Source of the DNA: Rhodobacteraceae bacterium (ex Bugula neritina AB1)
GTDB taxonomy: Bacteria > Pseudomonadota > Alphaproteobacteria > Rhodobacterales > Rhodobacteraceae
Direction of reading: 5' to 3'
DNA length: 64,000 bases
Assembly: GCA_001730095.1 (NCBI GenBank)
Contig: MDLF01000085.1
Location: forward strand, 32,500-96,499
This document shows, piece by piece, positions 36,578-44,404 of this stretch. Each line of letters opens with the position of its first letter. Positions within the stretch are counted from its first letter, which is position 1. The position numbers and the translations under genes were made by a program. The notes beneath the pieces are model-generated. The model ran no database searches. It saw only the letters and a list, made by a program, of their open reading frames with translations, and had not been told where the DNA came from.

Positions 36578-37194
36578 GCCAGGCTTCCTTTCTTTGTGTC
36601 AGCAAACAGTTCGGGCTTCACCCGCCGGGCAAGGAAAATGGCGGCGCCGGACAAAAGCGCCTCGATCAACATCACTGGGATATGGGAAAAGAACACAAGC
36701 TTGGCGGCAAGAATGAATTCGTCACCAGACAGCATCAGCGATACTGCAACAGCAAGAGTCGTGAGGGCAATTGCCACACCGCCGCCAATGCCGCCCCAGA
36801 TCGCACCCTGCAGCGGCGAGCCGCGGGCCACCAGCGGTCGGAACATCAGGCCAACCAGAACTGCAGGCAAGGCAATGTTCACGGCGTTTACGCCCAGCAC
36901 AGTCAGCCCGCCAAAGCCGAAGAAAACCGCCTGCAGCAACAGGCCGACAAACAGCGCCGGGAACGCGGCCCAGCCCAGCACCAGCCCAGCCAGCCCGTTC
37001 AGGATCAGATGAACCGAACTGGGGCCGATCGGCACATGGATCAGCGAAGCGACAAAGAAACTGGCCGACAGCACCCCTGCCGCCGGAATACGTTCCAGCG
37101 GCAGTTTACGCAGACCCATAGCAACACCGCCGACGGCGGCAATCGCGCCGCCGATGACAACCGGGTTCGACAGTGCGCCGTCTACGATATGCAT
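36574..37194 (-). CDS. cbiM: Cobalt/nickel ECF substrate-binding membrane protein
   Basis: A 206-residue membrane S-component. The mature N-terminus begins MHIVDGAL; in CbiM/NikM the first Met and His2 coordinate the metal. The conserved SSVHLILNGLAGLVLGW segment carries further ligands. It follows the DUF4198 gene by 10 bases. Confidence 0.93.
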   Translation of the reverse strand: MHIVDGALSNPVVIGGAIAAVGGVAMGLRKLPLERIPAAGVLSASFFVASLIHVPIGPSSVHLILNGLAGLVLGWAAFPALFVGLLLQAVFFGFGGLTVLGVNAVNIALPAVLVGLMFRPLVARGSPLQGAIWGGIGGGVAIALTTLAVAVSLMLSGDEFILAAKLVFFSHIPVMLIEALLSGAAIFLARRVKPELFADTKKGSLA

Positions 37195-37204
37195 CGGTCT
37201 ACTT

Positions 37205-37990
37205 TCACTTCAGCTCTTCAGCGTGGATCCACAGCACCGCATCCTGGCTAAGCTCCTTGCCTTCGTGTTCCGTCGCCGGACCGGAGCCCAGAGCGGCAAA
37301 GCCCCAGTAACCCGCTCTCGGAATCCCAAAAGAGAACACCCCGTTTTGATCGGCAATGGCCACAATCGCTCCGCCCGGCATCTCACCAACGGTGGGGCTG
37401 GTGGTGGCAAACTTGTCGAGATCAGGCTCAGCCGCCATAAATTCGATTTCAATCTCGGCACCCGGAACCGGTTTGCCATCAGCCAGAACCTGACCAGAGA
37501 ACGTGGACCCCACAATGACGTTGTAGGGCTTGTTCAGCGGCAGGATTTCGGTGTCCAGGCCAACCGGCTGATCCCAATCAGACGGCAGCGTGTTGCGGTT
37601 CAGCACGACCTTGGCAATCTGCTGGATGTAGATGTCTTCGCTTTCCTCGTAGTAAGGCGCGGGCACAGTCACCACAACATAGTCGCCGGAGCGTTTCACC
37701 GGCACCGAGGCCTTATAGGCCGAGGCTTCGTTCTCAACACCTTTGAAGGTGGCTGGCTCCAGACGATCCGACAGGTCAATCTTCTCGCCCTTGTGGATCA
37801 TGAAGAATTCTTCCGGCTTGCCCATATCCATCGCATGGCCATTGGCCATCGGGTGCCAGAACACCAGCCCCATCGGCACATCGCCGGGCTTTTCGATCAG
37901 CGCTTGCTCAGTGTAGTTCAGCTGGAAATGCGCCGACGCAGCAGTCGGCAGGGAAACGGCCAGAGCTGCGGCCAGGTAGTTCAGTTTCAT
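37205..37990 (-). CDS. DUF4198 periplasmic protein of the metal-uptake operon
   Basis: A 261-residue exported protein (signal peptide LAAALAVSLPTAASA, mature start His-Phe-Gln). The DUF4198 fold is often encoded with CbiM-type transporters (sometimes called CbiK or NikK) and is thought to deliver Ni or Co in the periplasm. His- and Met-rich MANGHAMDMG could bind metal. The start at 37990 follows GAGGACGAA; a longer frame from 38230 runs through the riboswitch and is rejected. First gene of the operon. Confidence 0.8.
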   Translation of the reverse strand: MKLNYLAAALAVSLPTAASAHFQLNYTEQALIEKPGDVPMGLVFWHPMANGHAMDMGKPEEFFMIHKGEKIDLSDRLEPATFKGVENEASAYKASVPVKRSGDYVVVTVPAPYYEESEDIYIQQIAKVVLNRNTLPSDWDQPVGLDTEILPLNKPYNVIVGSTFSGQVLADGKPVPGAEIEIEFMAAEPDLDKFATTSPTVGEMPGGAIVAIADQNGVFSFGIPRAGYWGFAALGSGPATEHEGKELSQDAVLWIHAEELK

Positions 37991-38139
37991 TTCGTCCTCA
38001 TTCAACGACGCAGGCGCACCTGCAATCAGGAATGAACAACGGGGAGTAGTGGCACGGGATCGCCTGAACGACAGTCGCGCCAGACGCGCACCCCGGCGTC
38101 CGGTGGAAAAGACCTGATTCTCCGCAGACGGAGTCTCGG

Positions 38140-38310
38140 CCCTCGTGTCCGGCAGGTCTCCTGACTCGCAGGTCTCGGTTCCGCTGGCCTTCCCGGGACA
38201 TGTCCCAGTGGCGTTTTCAGCGTCACTCACCGCTCACAGTTGCGGGGGCAGTCACGGATTTGGTCCCTTTTGGGTACGCCGCACCGTGTTCCCTATTTCT
38301 TCCGCTGCGC
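38140..38310 (-). promoter_or_regulatory. Cobalamin (AdoCbl) riboswitch
   Basis: On the minus strand the conserved blocks of the cobalamin riboswitch appear in order: ATAGGGAACACGGTG, then AAATCCGTGACTGCCCCCGC and AACTGTGAGCGG, then the B12-box region GCCACTGGGACA, CGGGAAGG, and finally GAGTCAGGAGACCTGCC. It ends about 150 bases before the DUF4198 start, within the leader of the metal-transport operon. AdoCbl binding would be expected to switch the operon off, which marks cobalt as the probable cargo. Confidence 0.93.
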
Positions 38311-38751
38311 ATTGAAACACTCGCGGAACCGGTCACTCTGGCTGAATGTCAAACCGCCTATTCTGTGTCAAGAGAATCCTATTCTATTCACCTGACCGCT
38401 GCCTTCCATAGTTTTGCCTGTCTGGCTGTTCCGCCCGATGTTTCGCCGCCTGTGCCGCAACAACTGCTGTCAGAGGAACAACATCAAGTCGCGGTGCATC
38501 CCCCAGTTCACTTTGCCGGTTCTGCTGCTGGCGGCGCCAAACTTCACCGTGGTCGATTAATGGGATGATGGGCTCTGCAGACAGCTATCTGCACATGGGT
38601 CATCCGTCGCTTGACCGGCTGAAGTAGGTAAACTGGCACAGGTTATGGGACTATGCCTTGGGCTGGCTGGACCGCCTGCTGTCGGGGCCCCGTTTTTCCT
38701 GCCTGAAAATGCGGCTGCCAGATGAACTGACACCACCCAACGGACACACCA
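38311..38751. other. Gene-poor region with possible decayed plus-strand ORF
   Basis: Contains the promoter side of the riboswitch operon. On the plus strand about 38570-38755, one frame reads GSADSYLHMGHPSLDRLK, then a TAG, then WDYALGWLDRLLSGPRFSC; this looks like an interrupted gene remnant, but I cannot assign a family. No repeats or RNAs recognised. Confidence 0.35.
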
Positions 38752-39021
38752 CTATTTCAGCTGGCTGTCCTTGGAGCCGCGCCGGTTGATGCCTGCGCGC
38801 GCCTGGCGGACTCCATCGCGTTCTTGCTGACAGTCAAGGCACAGCTTAACGCCGGGAATTGCAATGCGGCGCTTTTCCGGGATTGGCTCCTCGCATTCGG
38901 CACAATGGGTCAGGCTTTCGCCCATGGGGCGTTTCTGCGCCTTCAGCCGCGCCAGTTCATCATTGATCGAAGCTTCGATCTGCTCGGTCACTGCGCCGTC
39001 CTGCGCCCAGCCGCCTGCCAT
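38752..39021 (-). CDS. DksA/TraR family zinc-finger protein
   Basis: An 89-residue small DksA-like protein. The C4 zinc finger is complete (Cys40-x2-Cys43 and Cys61-x2-Cys64; HCAECEEPIPEKRRIAIPG), preceded by a short helical arm. Full DksA has a longer coiled coil with acidic tip; this short form resembles TraR/YbiI. It may act on RNA polymerase; the role is inferred. Single gene with about 460 bases of free upstream DNA. Confidence 0.85.
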   Translation of the reverse strand: MAGGWAQDGAVTEQIEASINDELARLKAQKRPMGESLTHCAECEEPIPEKRRIAIPGVKLCLDCQQERDGVRQARAGINRRGSKDSQLK

Positions 39022-39484
39022 GGTCCTTCCTCCTGTGCCAGAGGCGAAATTTTAGGGACGTCGAGGCCAGCTGACCAGTGGCAACCGACGGCAATTTCCG
39101 AGTAATTCTGTCAACTATTTGATTTTGTTGAATTTTTCGTTGACCACCCTGCCACTGGCCGCTACATAGAATACAGAATTTGCACGCAAGCCAGAATCAC
39201 CGGCCGCAAGCAGCCAGCGCTCCAGCCACCCCACAGGGCAGCCAGACAGCTCGCTACGCCAGCAACCAAAGTGATTTCAGCCAGCCGCACAATGATGAGC
39301 GGACCACCAGCCAGCACTTCTGCCAGCTCTCCGCCGCGCACCCAGCAATGCGCCAGGCCCGCGCCAGGCAGATCTCCCCCGCAAGCACTTGCCAGCAAGG
39401 AAGGTCAGCACATCTGACCGAATGTTTCGCGTGCGAAACATTGCGGCAGAAGCACTGCCGTAACACCAGCGTCATTGTCAGAAG
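39022..39484. other. Long intergenic region upstream of the dksA-like gene
   Basis: About 460 bases. The first 130 are A+T-rich and probably hold the promoter of the dksA-like gene. A minus-strand frame of 78 codons (39162-39398) with one hydrophobic stretch lacks a ribosome site and is not accepted. A near-perfect palindrome is listed separately. Confidence 0.4.
39421..39442. repeat. Ten-base inverted repeat (possible operator)
   Basis: AATGTTTCGC and GCGAAACATT are perfect inverted arms around the two bases GT. The core resembles a parS site (TGTTTC...GAAACA) but with 6 instead of 4 central bases. Confidence 0.6.
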
Positions 39485-39511
39485 CAAAAAAGGCGGTGCA
39501 ATGCACCGCCC
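39485..39511 (-). terminator. Rho-independent terminator downstream of rpoH
   Basis: On the minus strand GGCGGTGCA and TGCACCGCC form a perfect nine-base stem followed by six T, 26 bases past the rpoH stop. Confidence 0.9.
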
Positions 39512-39536
39512 TCCCCTTTGCTGCCGCCCCCTGAGA

Positions 39537-40433
39537 TCAGGCGCCGTTCAGCATTCCTTTGTCCATCGCCAGGTCGCGCATCTTCTTCTGAAGCTTCTCA
39601 AACGCCCTGACTTCGATCTGCCGGATACGCTCGCGGCTGACATTGTACTGGGTGCTCAGCTCCTCCAGCGTGACGGCCTGATCCATCAGGCGGCGCTGGG
39701 TCAGGATGTCTTTCTCGCGATCGTTCAGCACGTCCAGCGCCTCGACCAGCAACTCGCGGCGGGCCTCCAGTTCATCACGGGCCTCATAGTCGCCAGCCTG
39801 GTCAGCGTCCTCGTCCTCCAGCCAGTCCTGCCATTGCATCGTGCCCTCGCCCTCTGAGCCGACGGTGGCATTCAGGGACGCATCCCCGCCGGACATGCGG
39901 CGGTTCATCGAGATCACCTCGTCCTCAGTCACGCCAAGGTCGTGGGCAATCCGCGCGACATTCTCGGGGCGCAGGTCGCCATCTTCCAGCGCGCCGATGC
40001 GGGCCTTGGCCTTGCGCAGATTGAAAAACAGCTTCTTCTGCGCTGAGGTGGTGCCGAGTTTCACCAGCGACCAGGACCGCAGGATATATTCTTGGATCGA
40101 GGCACGGATCCACCACATGGCATAGGTTGCCAGACGGAAGCCCTTTTCGGGGTCAAAACGTTTCACTGCCTGCATCAGGCCAACGTTCGCTTCTGAGATC
40201 ACTTCGGCCTGCGGCAGGCCATAGCCGCGGTAGCCCATGGCAATCTTGGCCGCGAGCCGCAGATGGGAAGTCACCATCTGATGCGCAGACTTTGCGTCCT
40301 GCTCCTCGACCCAGCGCTTGGCCAGCATGTATTCTTCTTCCGGCTCCAACAGCGGAAACTTGCGGATTTCCTGGAGATACCGGTTCAGGCCGCCTTCGGG
40401 CGTCGGGGCAGGCAGGTTTGCATAATTCGCCAT
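39537..40433 (-). CDS. rpoH: RNA polymerase heat-shock sigma factor RpoH
   Basis: A 298-residue sigma-32 factor. Region 2 (YMLAKRWVEEQD...LRLAAKIAMGYRGYGLP and LATYAMWWIRASIQEYIL), the RpoH box QKKLFFNLR, and region 4.2 ([27 protein letters not shown]) are all visible. It directs transcription of heat-shock genes. Roseobacters often have two RpoH copies; this one lies beside rluD, upstream of its own terminator. Confidence 0.95.
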   Translation of the reverse strand: MANYANLPAPTPEGGLNRYLQEIRKFPLLEPEEEYMLAKRWVEEQDAKSAHQMVTSHLRLAAKIAMGYRGYGLPQAEVISEANVGLMQAVKRFDPEKGFRLATYAMWWIRASIQEYILRSWSLVKLGTTSAQKKLFFNLRKAKARIGALEDGDLRPENVARIAHDLGVTEDEVISMNRRMSGGDASLNATVGSEGEGTMQWQDWLEDEDADQAGDYEARDELEARRELLVEALDVLNDREKDILTQRRLMDQAVTLEELSTQYNVSRERIRQIEVRAFEKLQKKMRDLAMDKGMLNGA

Positions 40434-40594
40434 ATTAAAGTGTCCCTCCCAAATGTATAAGGACTTAACATTAGCGCATATGTGATAGCGCTAAGCCCTT
40501 TTCAAGGACCGCTTATGGAATTCTTGTATGTTAGCCCGATGATACCGGTCTGTGAATTGCATCACAGGCTGGAACACGCTTATTTGCTGGCAAT

Positions 40595-41620
40595 TTACTG
40601 ACGCAGTGCGGCCAGCAACTGCGCCATGTCCTGCGGCAGCGGCGCCTCAAACCTGAGCGGCGCGCCCGTCACCGGGTGATTGAACCCCAGAACAGCAGCA
40701 TGCAGCGCCTGGCGCGGGAAGGCCTGCACCGCCGCCTGTGCGGCTTCGTTCAGAGCCTTGCTTGCCAGTTTGCGACGACCGCCATAGGTGGGATCACCGA
40801 TCAGCCCATGGCCGGCATGGGCCATATGCACCCGGATTTGATGGGTGCGGCCGGTTTCCAGCCAGCATTCGATCAACGCTGCACAGGACGGATTACCGAA
40901 CCCCTCCACGATGCGGGCACGCGTTACCGCATGACGACCACCCTGAAACAGCACGGCCTGGCGCTGGCGGTCCGTCTTGTGGCGGGCCAGCTGGGTGGTG
41001 AGCTTGAGGATATTGCCCGGCTCAAAACTGGCACCTCTAACGCCGCGCAGGCGGGGATCGTTTCCATCCGGCACCCCATAGCAGATTGCCTGATAATAGC
41101 GCTCCACCGTGTGTTTCTCGAACTGCACGGCTAGCCCCTGGTGGGCAGCATCGGACTTGGCCACAACCAGCAGACCGCTGGTCTCCTTGTCGATCCGGTG
41201 CACAATGCCGGGACGCTTCACGCCGCCGACACCTGACAAGTTGCCACCGAAATGGTGCAAAAGCGCATTGACCAATGTGCCCGACGGCGAACCCGGCGCC
41301 GGGTGCACCACCATGCCTGCAGGTTTATTGATGACAATGAGATCGTCGTCCTCGAACAGGATCTCCAGCGGGATGTCTTCGGGACCGATGTGGCTGTCCT
41401 CGGCCTCTTCGACTTGGATGGCGATCTGCGCGCCCTCTTCAACCTTGGCCTTGGCGTCCTGCACCACAGTGCCATCCACAGTCAGTGCGCCCTCTTCGAT
41501 CAAACGCGCCAGTCGGGTGCGCGACAGCGACGCCTCCTCTGGCACATCACGCGAAACCGCTTTATCAAGCCGCTTAGGCGGGTTTTCCGCGATGACAAAT
41601 TCAATCCGGCGGCTGCCCAT
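40595..41620 (-). CDS. rluD: 23S rRNA pseudouridine synthase, RluD type
   Basis: A 341-residue enzyme: N-terminal S4 domain (LSRTRLARLIEEGALTVDG), then the pseudouridine synthase core with catalytic Asp in GIVHRIDKETSGLLVVAK and the C-terminal GRTHQIRVHMAHAGHGLIGD. It modifies helix 69 uridines of 23S rRNA in well-studied relatives. The start at 41620 has AAGGA six bases upstream. That start codon overlaps, on the opposite strand, the ATG of the DUF6476 gene. Confidence 0.92.
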   Translation of the reverse strand: MGSRRIEFVIAENPPKRLDKAVSRDVPEEASLSRTRLARLIEEGALTVDGTVVQDAKAKVEEGAQIAIQVEEAEDSHIGPEDIPLEILFEDDDLIVINKPAGMVVHPAPGSPSGTLVNALLHHFGGNLSGVGGVKRPGIVHRIDKETSGLLVVAKSDAAHQGLAVQFEKHTVERYYQAICYGVPDGNDPRLRGVRGASFEPGNILKLTTQLARHKTDRQRQAVLFQGGRHAVTRARIVEGFGNPSCAALIECWLETGRTHQIRVHMAHAGHGLIGDPTYGGRRKLASKALNEAAQAAVQAFPRQALHAAVLGFNHPVTGAPLRFEAPLPQDMAQLLAALRQ

Positions 41621-41924
41621 GACTGATCCTTCCGAGACCGAAATCCAACAGGAACCGCCACAGATCCGGTTTCTGCGGCGGCTGGTGACCACGCTGACCG
41701 TGGTGATGATTGGCGGGCTTGTAGTGATTATCTCGCTGCTTGTCATCCGCCTGCAGTCAGGCGATGCGCCGCTGCCTGCAGAAATCACACTGCCCGCAGG
41801 CGCCAAAGCCGAGGCCGTGACGCTGGGACCTGACTGGATCGCCATAGTCAGCCAAGACAACCGCATCCTGATCTTCGACCGCGACAGCGGCGCGTTGCGC
41901 CAGGAAATTCAGATCACTAAGTAG
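41619..41924 (+). CDS. Small membrane protein (DUF6476-like)
   Basis: A 101-residue protein with one transmembrane helix (about residues 22-47, VTTLTVVMIGGLVVIISLLV) and a C-terminal periplasmic-type domain (PDWIAIVSQDNRILIFD). It resembles the Rhodobacteraceae DUF6476 family; function unknown. The start ATG 41619 shares two bases with the rluD start codon on the other strand. An earlier in-frame ATG at 41592 is possible and would increase the overlap. Confidence 0.78.
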   Translation: MTDPSETEIQQEPPQIRFLRRLVTTLTVVMIGGLVVIISLLVIRLQSGDAPLPAEITLPAGAKAEAVTLGPDWIAIVSQDNRILIFDRDSGALRQEIQITK

Positions 41925-41946
41925 CCGGCACCGGGCGTAGGTCCGG

Positions 41947-42522
41947 TCAGGACCGGAGCAGCACCTTGTTGGAATCAATAGCAGCGGCAATCTGTGCGTA
42001 TTGCGTCTGCCGTTCCTGCGCAGCTTCTGCACTGCGCAAAAGGACGGTGGCCGCCTCCTCAAGAATACGGACCGCCTCCTGGTTTACTGCAGCCTGGGCA
42101 ACAGAACTGACGGCTGTCAGCGGCCGACTGGTGCGTTCGGCAGGATTCGCAGAGCTGGTCACGGTCACCCGGCCTCGGGTGGGATCGCTGTTTTGGCGGG
42201 CCAGCCGCTTCAACCGCTGAGACGTTTCCTGCAGAACACCGCGCACCTCGTCGTAATCGGTGCCGTCCGGAATTCCATCTGCGGCGGTTTCCAGGCGCTC
42301 AGACAGGCAGTCCACATTCAGCGCCGGATCACCCGCTGCCCGGCAGAACGCCTTTGCTGCCGCCAGTGTCGCGAGCATTTCACTCAGGAAGGCGGCCGAA
42401 CCGAACTCCCCTGCGGGGATCACAACCGAATACGTAACCGGAGCCTGAGCCAAAGCCGGCACGCTTCCGGCCGCCAGGCAGGAGATGCCTGCGGTTAGAC
42501 CTTTGATGGCTGTCTTGAACAT
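41947..42522 (-). CDS. Hypothetical exported protein
   Basis: A 191-residue protein with a signal peptide (LTAGISCLAAGSVPALAQA) and otherwise helical, Ala/Glu/Arg-rich sequence with two cysteines (FCRAAGD and NVDCLSERLE) that may pair. Preceded by GAGGG. I do not recognise the family. It is divergent from the Thr-rich small protein at 42674, with 150 bases between them, so the two may be co-regulated. Confidence 0.75.
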   Translation of the reverse strand: MFKTAIKGLTAGISCLAAGSVPALAQAPVTYSVVIPAGEFGSAAFLSEMLATLAAAKAFCRAAGDPALNVDCLSERLETAADGIPDGTDYDEVRGVLQETSQRLKRLARQNSDPTRGRVTVTSSANPAERTSRPLTAVSSVAQAAVNQEAVRILEEAATVLLRSAEAAQERQTQYAQIAAAIDSNKVLLRS

Positions 42523-42673
42523 CTCATACCCTCGCTACGTTCCTAAAACCGGTTTCTGCGTGCTTGCTCCGGCACTTTTCCGCCAGACCACCTCTTCAGT
42601 CCTGTCGGCATATTGCCCGTCGCACAGCCGTCAGTTAAATTTATTCCATCTCAAAGCATAAGGTTGTTTTTTC

Positions 42674-43024
42674 ATGCGCACTAGTATCCTGCACGCAGCT
42701 TCCCTGATTTTACCACTTATTCTTGCGGGACAAACGGCACTGGCCCAGGCTGATCCGGCTCTGGACGAAGCCAAGCGGCGCCTGGCCTGTGGCGCCGGTA
42801 TTCCGGTTGCTGCCAGCTACTTGCCGGGCGGCTCTCTGCAGGTGACATGCCAAGCCACTGGTGCCGAATCCGTAGCGCAGGCGAACAGCAGCAGCCTGCC
42901 CCAAACAGGTCTGTCAGCCGGTACCACTGCCGGGGTGGTGGCCGGCGCATTGTTTATCGTTCTGGTCACCGATGATGATGACAGCACCTCGACAACAACA
43001 ACCACAACAACCGGCGGCAACTAG
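42674..43024 (+). CDS. Small Thr-rich membrane-associated protein with LPQTG-like motif
   Basis: A 116-residue protein with signal peptide (AASLILPLILAGQTALAQA), two cysteines in the mature part, then SSLPQTG directly before a hydrophobic helix (AGTTAGVVAGALFIVLV) and an acidic-threonine tail (DDDDSTSTTTTTTTGGN). The LPxTG-helix-tail order mimics Gram-positive sortase substrates, but the tail is acidic, not basic. The tail resembles Thr-rich small proteins of capsule loci (GfcA/YjbE style). Function unknown. Confidence 0.75.
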   Translation: MRTSILHAASLILPLILAGQTALAQADPALDEAKRRLACGAGIPVAASYLPGGSLQVTCQATGAESVAQANSSSLPQTGLSAGTTAGVVAGALFIVLVTDDDDSTSTTTTTTTGGN

Positions 43025-43253
43025 AGCAGATTGCCCTAAAGACAGGGGGAGCATTTCACCTCACGCCTCTAGCCGGTGTTCGCGAAAGCGGGCGCTGCAA
43101 CACACTGCAGCGCTCCGATTTCCCTGATTACCCCACAGAAGCAGACCGGCCAGCCCTGCATCGCCGCACGGCGGAAAAATCAGTCAGGTCGGATGGCCGC
43201 CCGCAGTGCAGGCAGCAACGCAACCAAATAGCTCGACAGGTTCAAGGAGAGAA

Positions 43254-43330
43254 TGGTACCGCCTCCCCGGCTTGAACGGGGGACCTCTGGATCCACAATC
43301 CAGCGCTCTAACCAACTGAGCTAAGGCGGC
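43254..43330 (-). tRNA. tRNA-His (GTG)
   Basis: A complete 77-base cloverleaf including an encoded CCA. D arm GCTC/GAGC, anticodon stem CTGGA/TCCAG with loop TTGTGGA (anticodon GTG), variable loop AGGTC, T arm CCCCG/CGGGG. The acceptor starts GCCGCCT with no G at -1 in the mature position, and the discriminator is A73, as described for tRNA-His of a clade of alphaproteobacteria. Confidence 0.93.
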
Positions 43331-43517
43331 ACTGAGGGGCGATTTATAGCACGCACCTGAGGCGTGCAAGAGGTTTTTCGTCTTTCCCAATGATAAAACT
43401 GCAGCGAACAGCAATGCTGGATGCGCCTCATATCCCGCACAGCAACTGCCGCGGACATTTATCCACAACCGATTGCAATTGCTCCCTAATTTTGCACCGC
43501 TCCAGTCAGAACCCGGC

Positions 43518-44003
43518 TTACGGGAACGACAGCTGCCAAGTCTGCTCCACCAGATCCTGACCATAACTGCGCACCGGACGGCTGTCGCGCAGCTGCCAGC
43601 CGAATGCCCTGTACAGCGCACACGCCGTGCGATGGCTCTCATGGGTCTTCAGCATCATCCCGCGGTACCCGGCAGCCCGGGCAAATTCCATGCAATCCCG
43701 CAAGAGCCGCTTGCCAAGCCCTTTGCCGCGTGCCTTGGGCGTCAAAAGGAACAAACGCAGTTGCGCAGTTTCCTGGCTTTTCCTCATGCAGAACACCGTG
43801 CCCAGCCGCTCCTCAGCACTGGCAGCCATCCAACCGCGCTCATATACCGGATCATGTCCCGCACAGAAACTGTGCAGAACATCTGCCACCTGTGCCCCGA
43901 AACTGCTGTCGAACCCAGCCTCGCGGGCATAAAGATCCTGGTGGCGGGCTATCAGCCACTGCATGTCAGTGGGGGCGAATCGGCGCAGGGTCACATCCTT
44001 CAT
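43518..44003 (-). CDS. GNAT family N-acetyltransferase
   Basis: A 161-residue acetyltransferase from the ATG at 44003. The acetyl-CoA-binding segment is LFLLTPKARGKGLGKRLLRD and the C-terminal motif is TACALYRAFGW. An upstream in-frame start at 44063 is possible, but the domain begins near KDVTLRRF. Substrate unknown; some relatives are fused to MarR-type regulators. Confidence 0.82.
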   Translation of the reverse strand: MKDVTLRRFAPTDMQWLIARHQDLYAREAGFDSSFGAQVADVLHSFCAGHDPVYERGWMAASAEERLGTVFCMRKSQETAQLRLFLLTPKARGKGLGKRLLRDCMEFARAAGYRGMMLKTHESHRTACALYRAFGWQLRDSRPVRSYGQDLVEQTWQLSFP

Positions 44004-44093
44004 ACAGGCAGTGTAACCCAAACCCGGCTTGCGTTTCAGCCTGTACCGGGCTAGCACCGGCATTCAAGCGGTTGGCCGCCAGTGGAGTGCAGG

Positions 44094-44279
44094 ATGAGCA
44101 TCAATACCGAACGCGACGTGGAAGCAAACATGCAGATCGGGCCGACCGATCAGGGCATGGTGCGGATATTCATCGAGGCGGGCGGCGTCGAGATTCCGAT
44201 GGACTTTGACCCCGAGGAGGCCGAGGAAATTGCCGATGAGCTGCTTGCCGCCGCGCAGGCCGCCCGGACCATCAAGTAA
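44094..44279 (+). CDS. Small conserved protein (DUF6324-like)
   Basis: A 61-residue acidic protein (MSINTERDVEANMQIGPTD) ending in a helix of DFDPEEAEEIADELLAAAQ type. It resembles a short family known from Rhodobacteraceae with no assigned role. The start at 44094 has GGAG 7 bases upstream; an in-frame ATG 44082 would place that site inside. Confidence 0.72.
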   Translation: MSINTERDVEANMQIGPTDQGMVRIFIEAGGVEIPMDFDPEEAEEIADELLAAAQAARTIK

Positions 44280-44404
44280 GGCAAGCTTTCGGAAAATCCA
44301 CCACGATTTTCAGACGATTTTTCTGAACTGCAATTTTACCTATTATATCTATCTAAAACCCCAGCGTTCACCATTGCTCCCAGCCAGTTATCGGAGTGAG
44401 TGAA

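Noticed and set aside
37991..38230. Longer start for the DUF4198 gene
   Set aside because: The extension would be translated from the cobalamin riboswitch; the real start has GAGGA and a signal peptide.
39421..39442. Bona fide parS site
   Set aside because: The spacing between TGTTTC and GAAACA is six, not four, bases, and no parAB genes are near.
41621..41866. Longer start for rluD
   Set aside because: The extra 82 residues have no S4-family similarity and overlap the opposite-strand DUF6476 gene; AAGGA precedes 41620.
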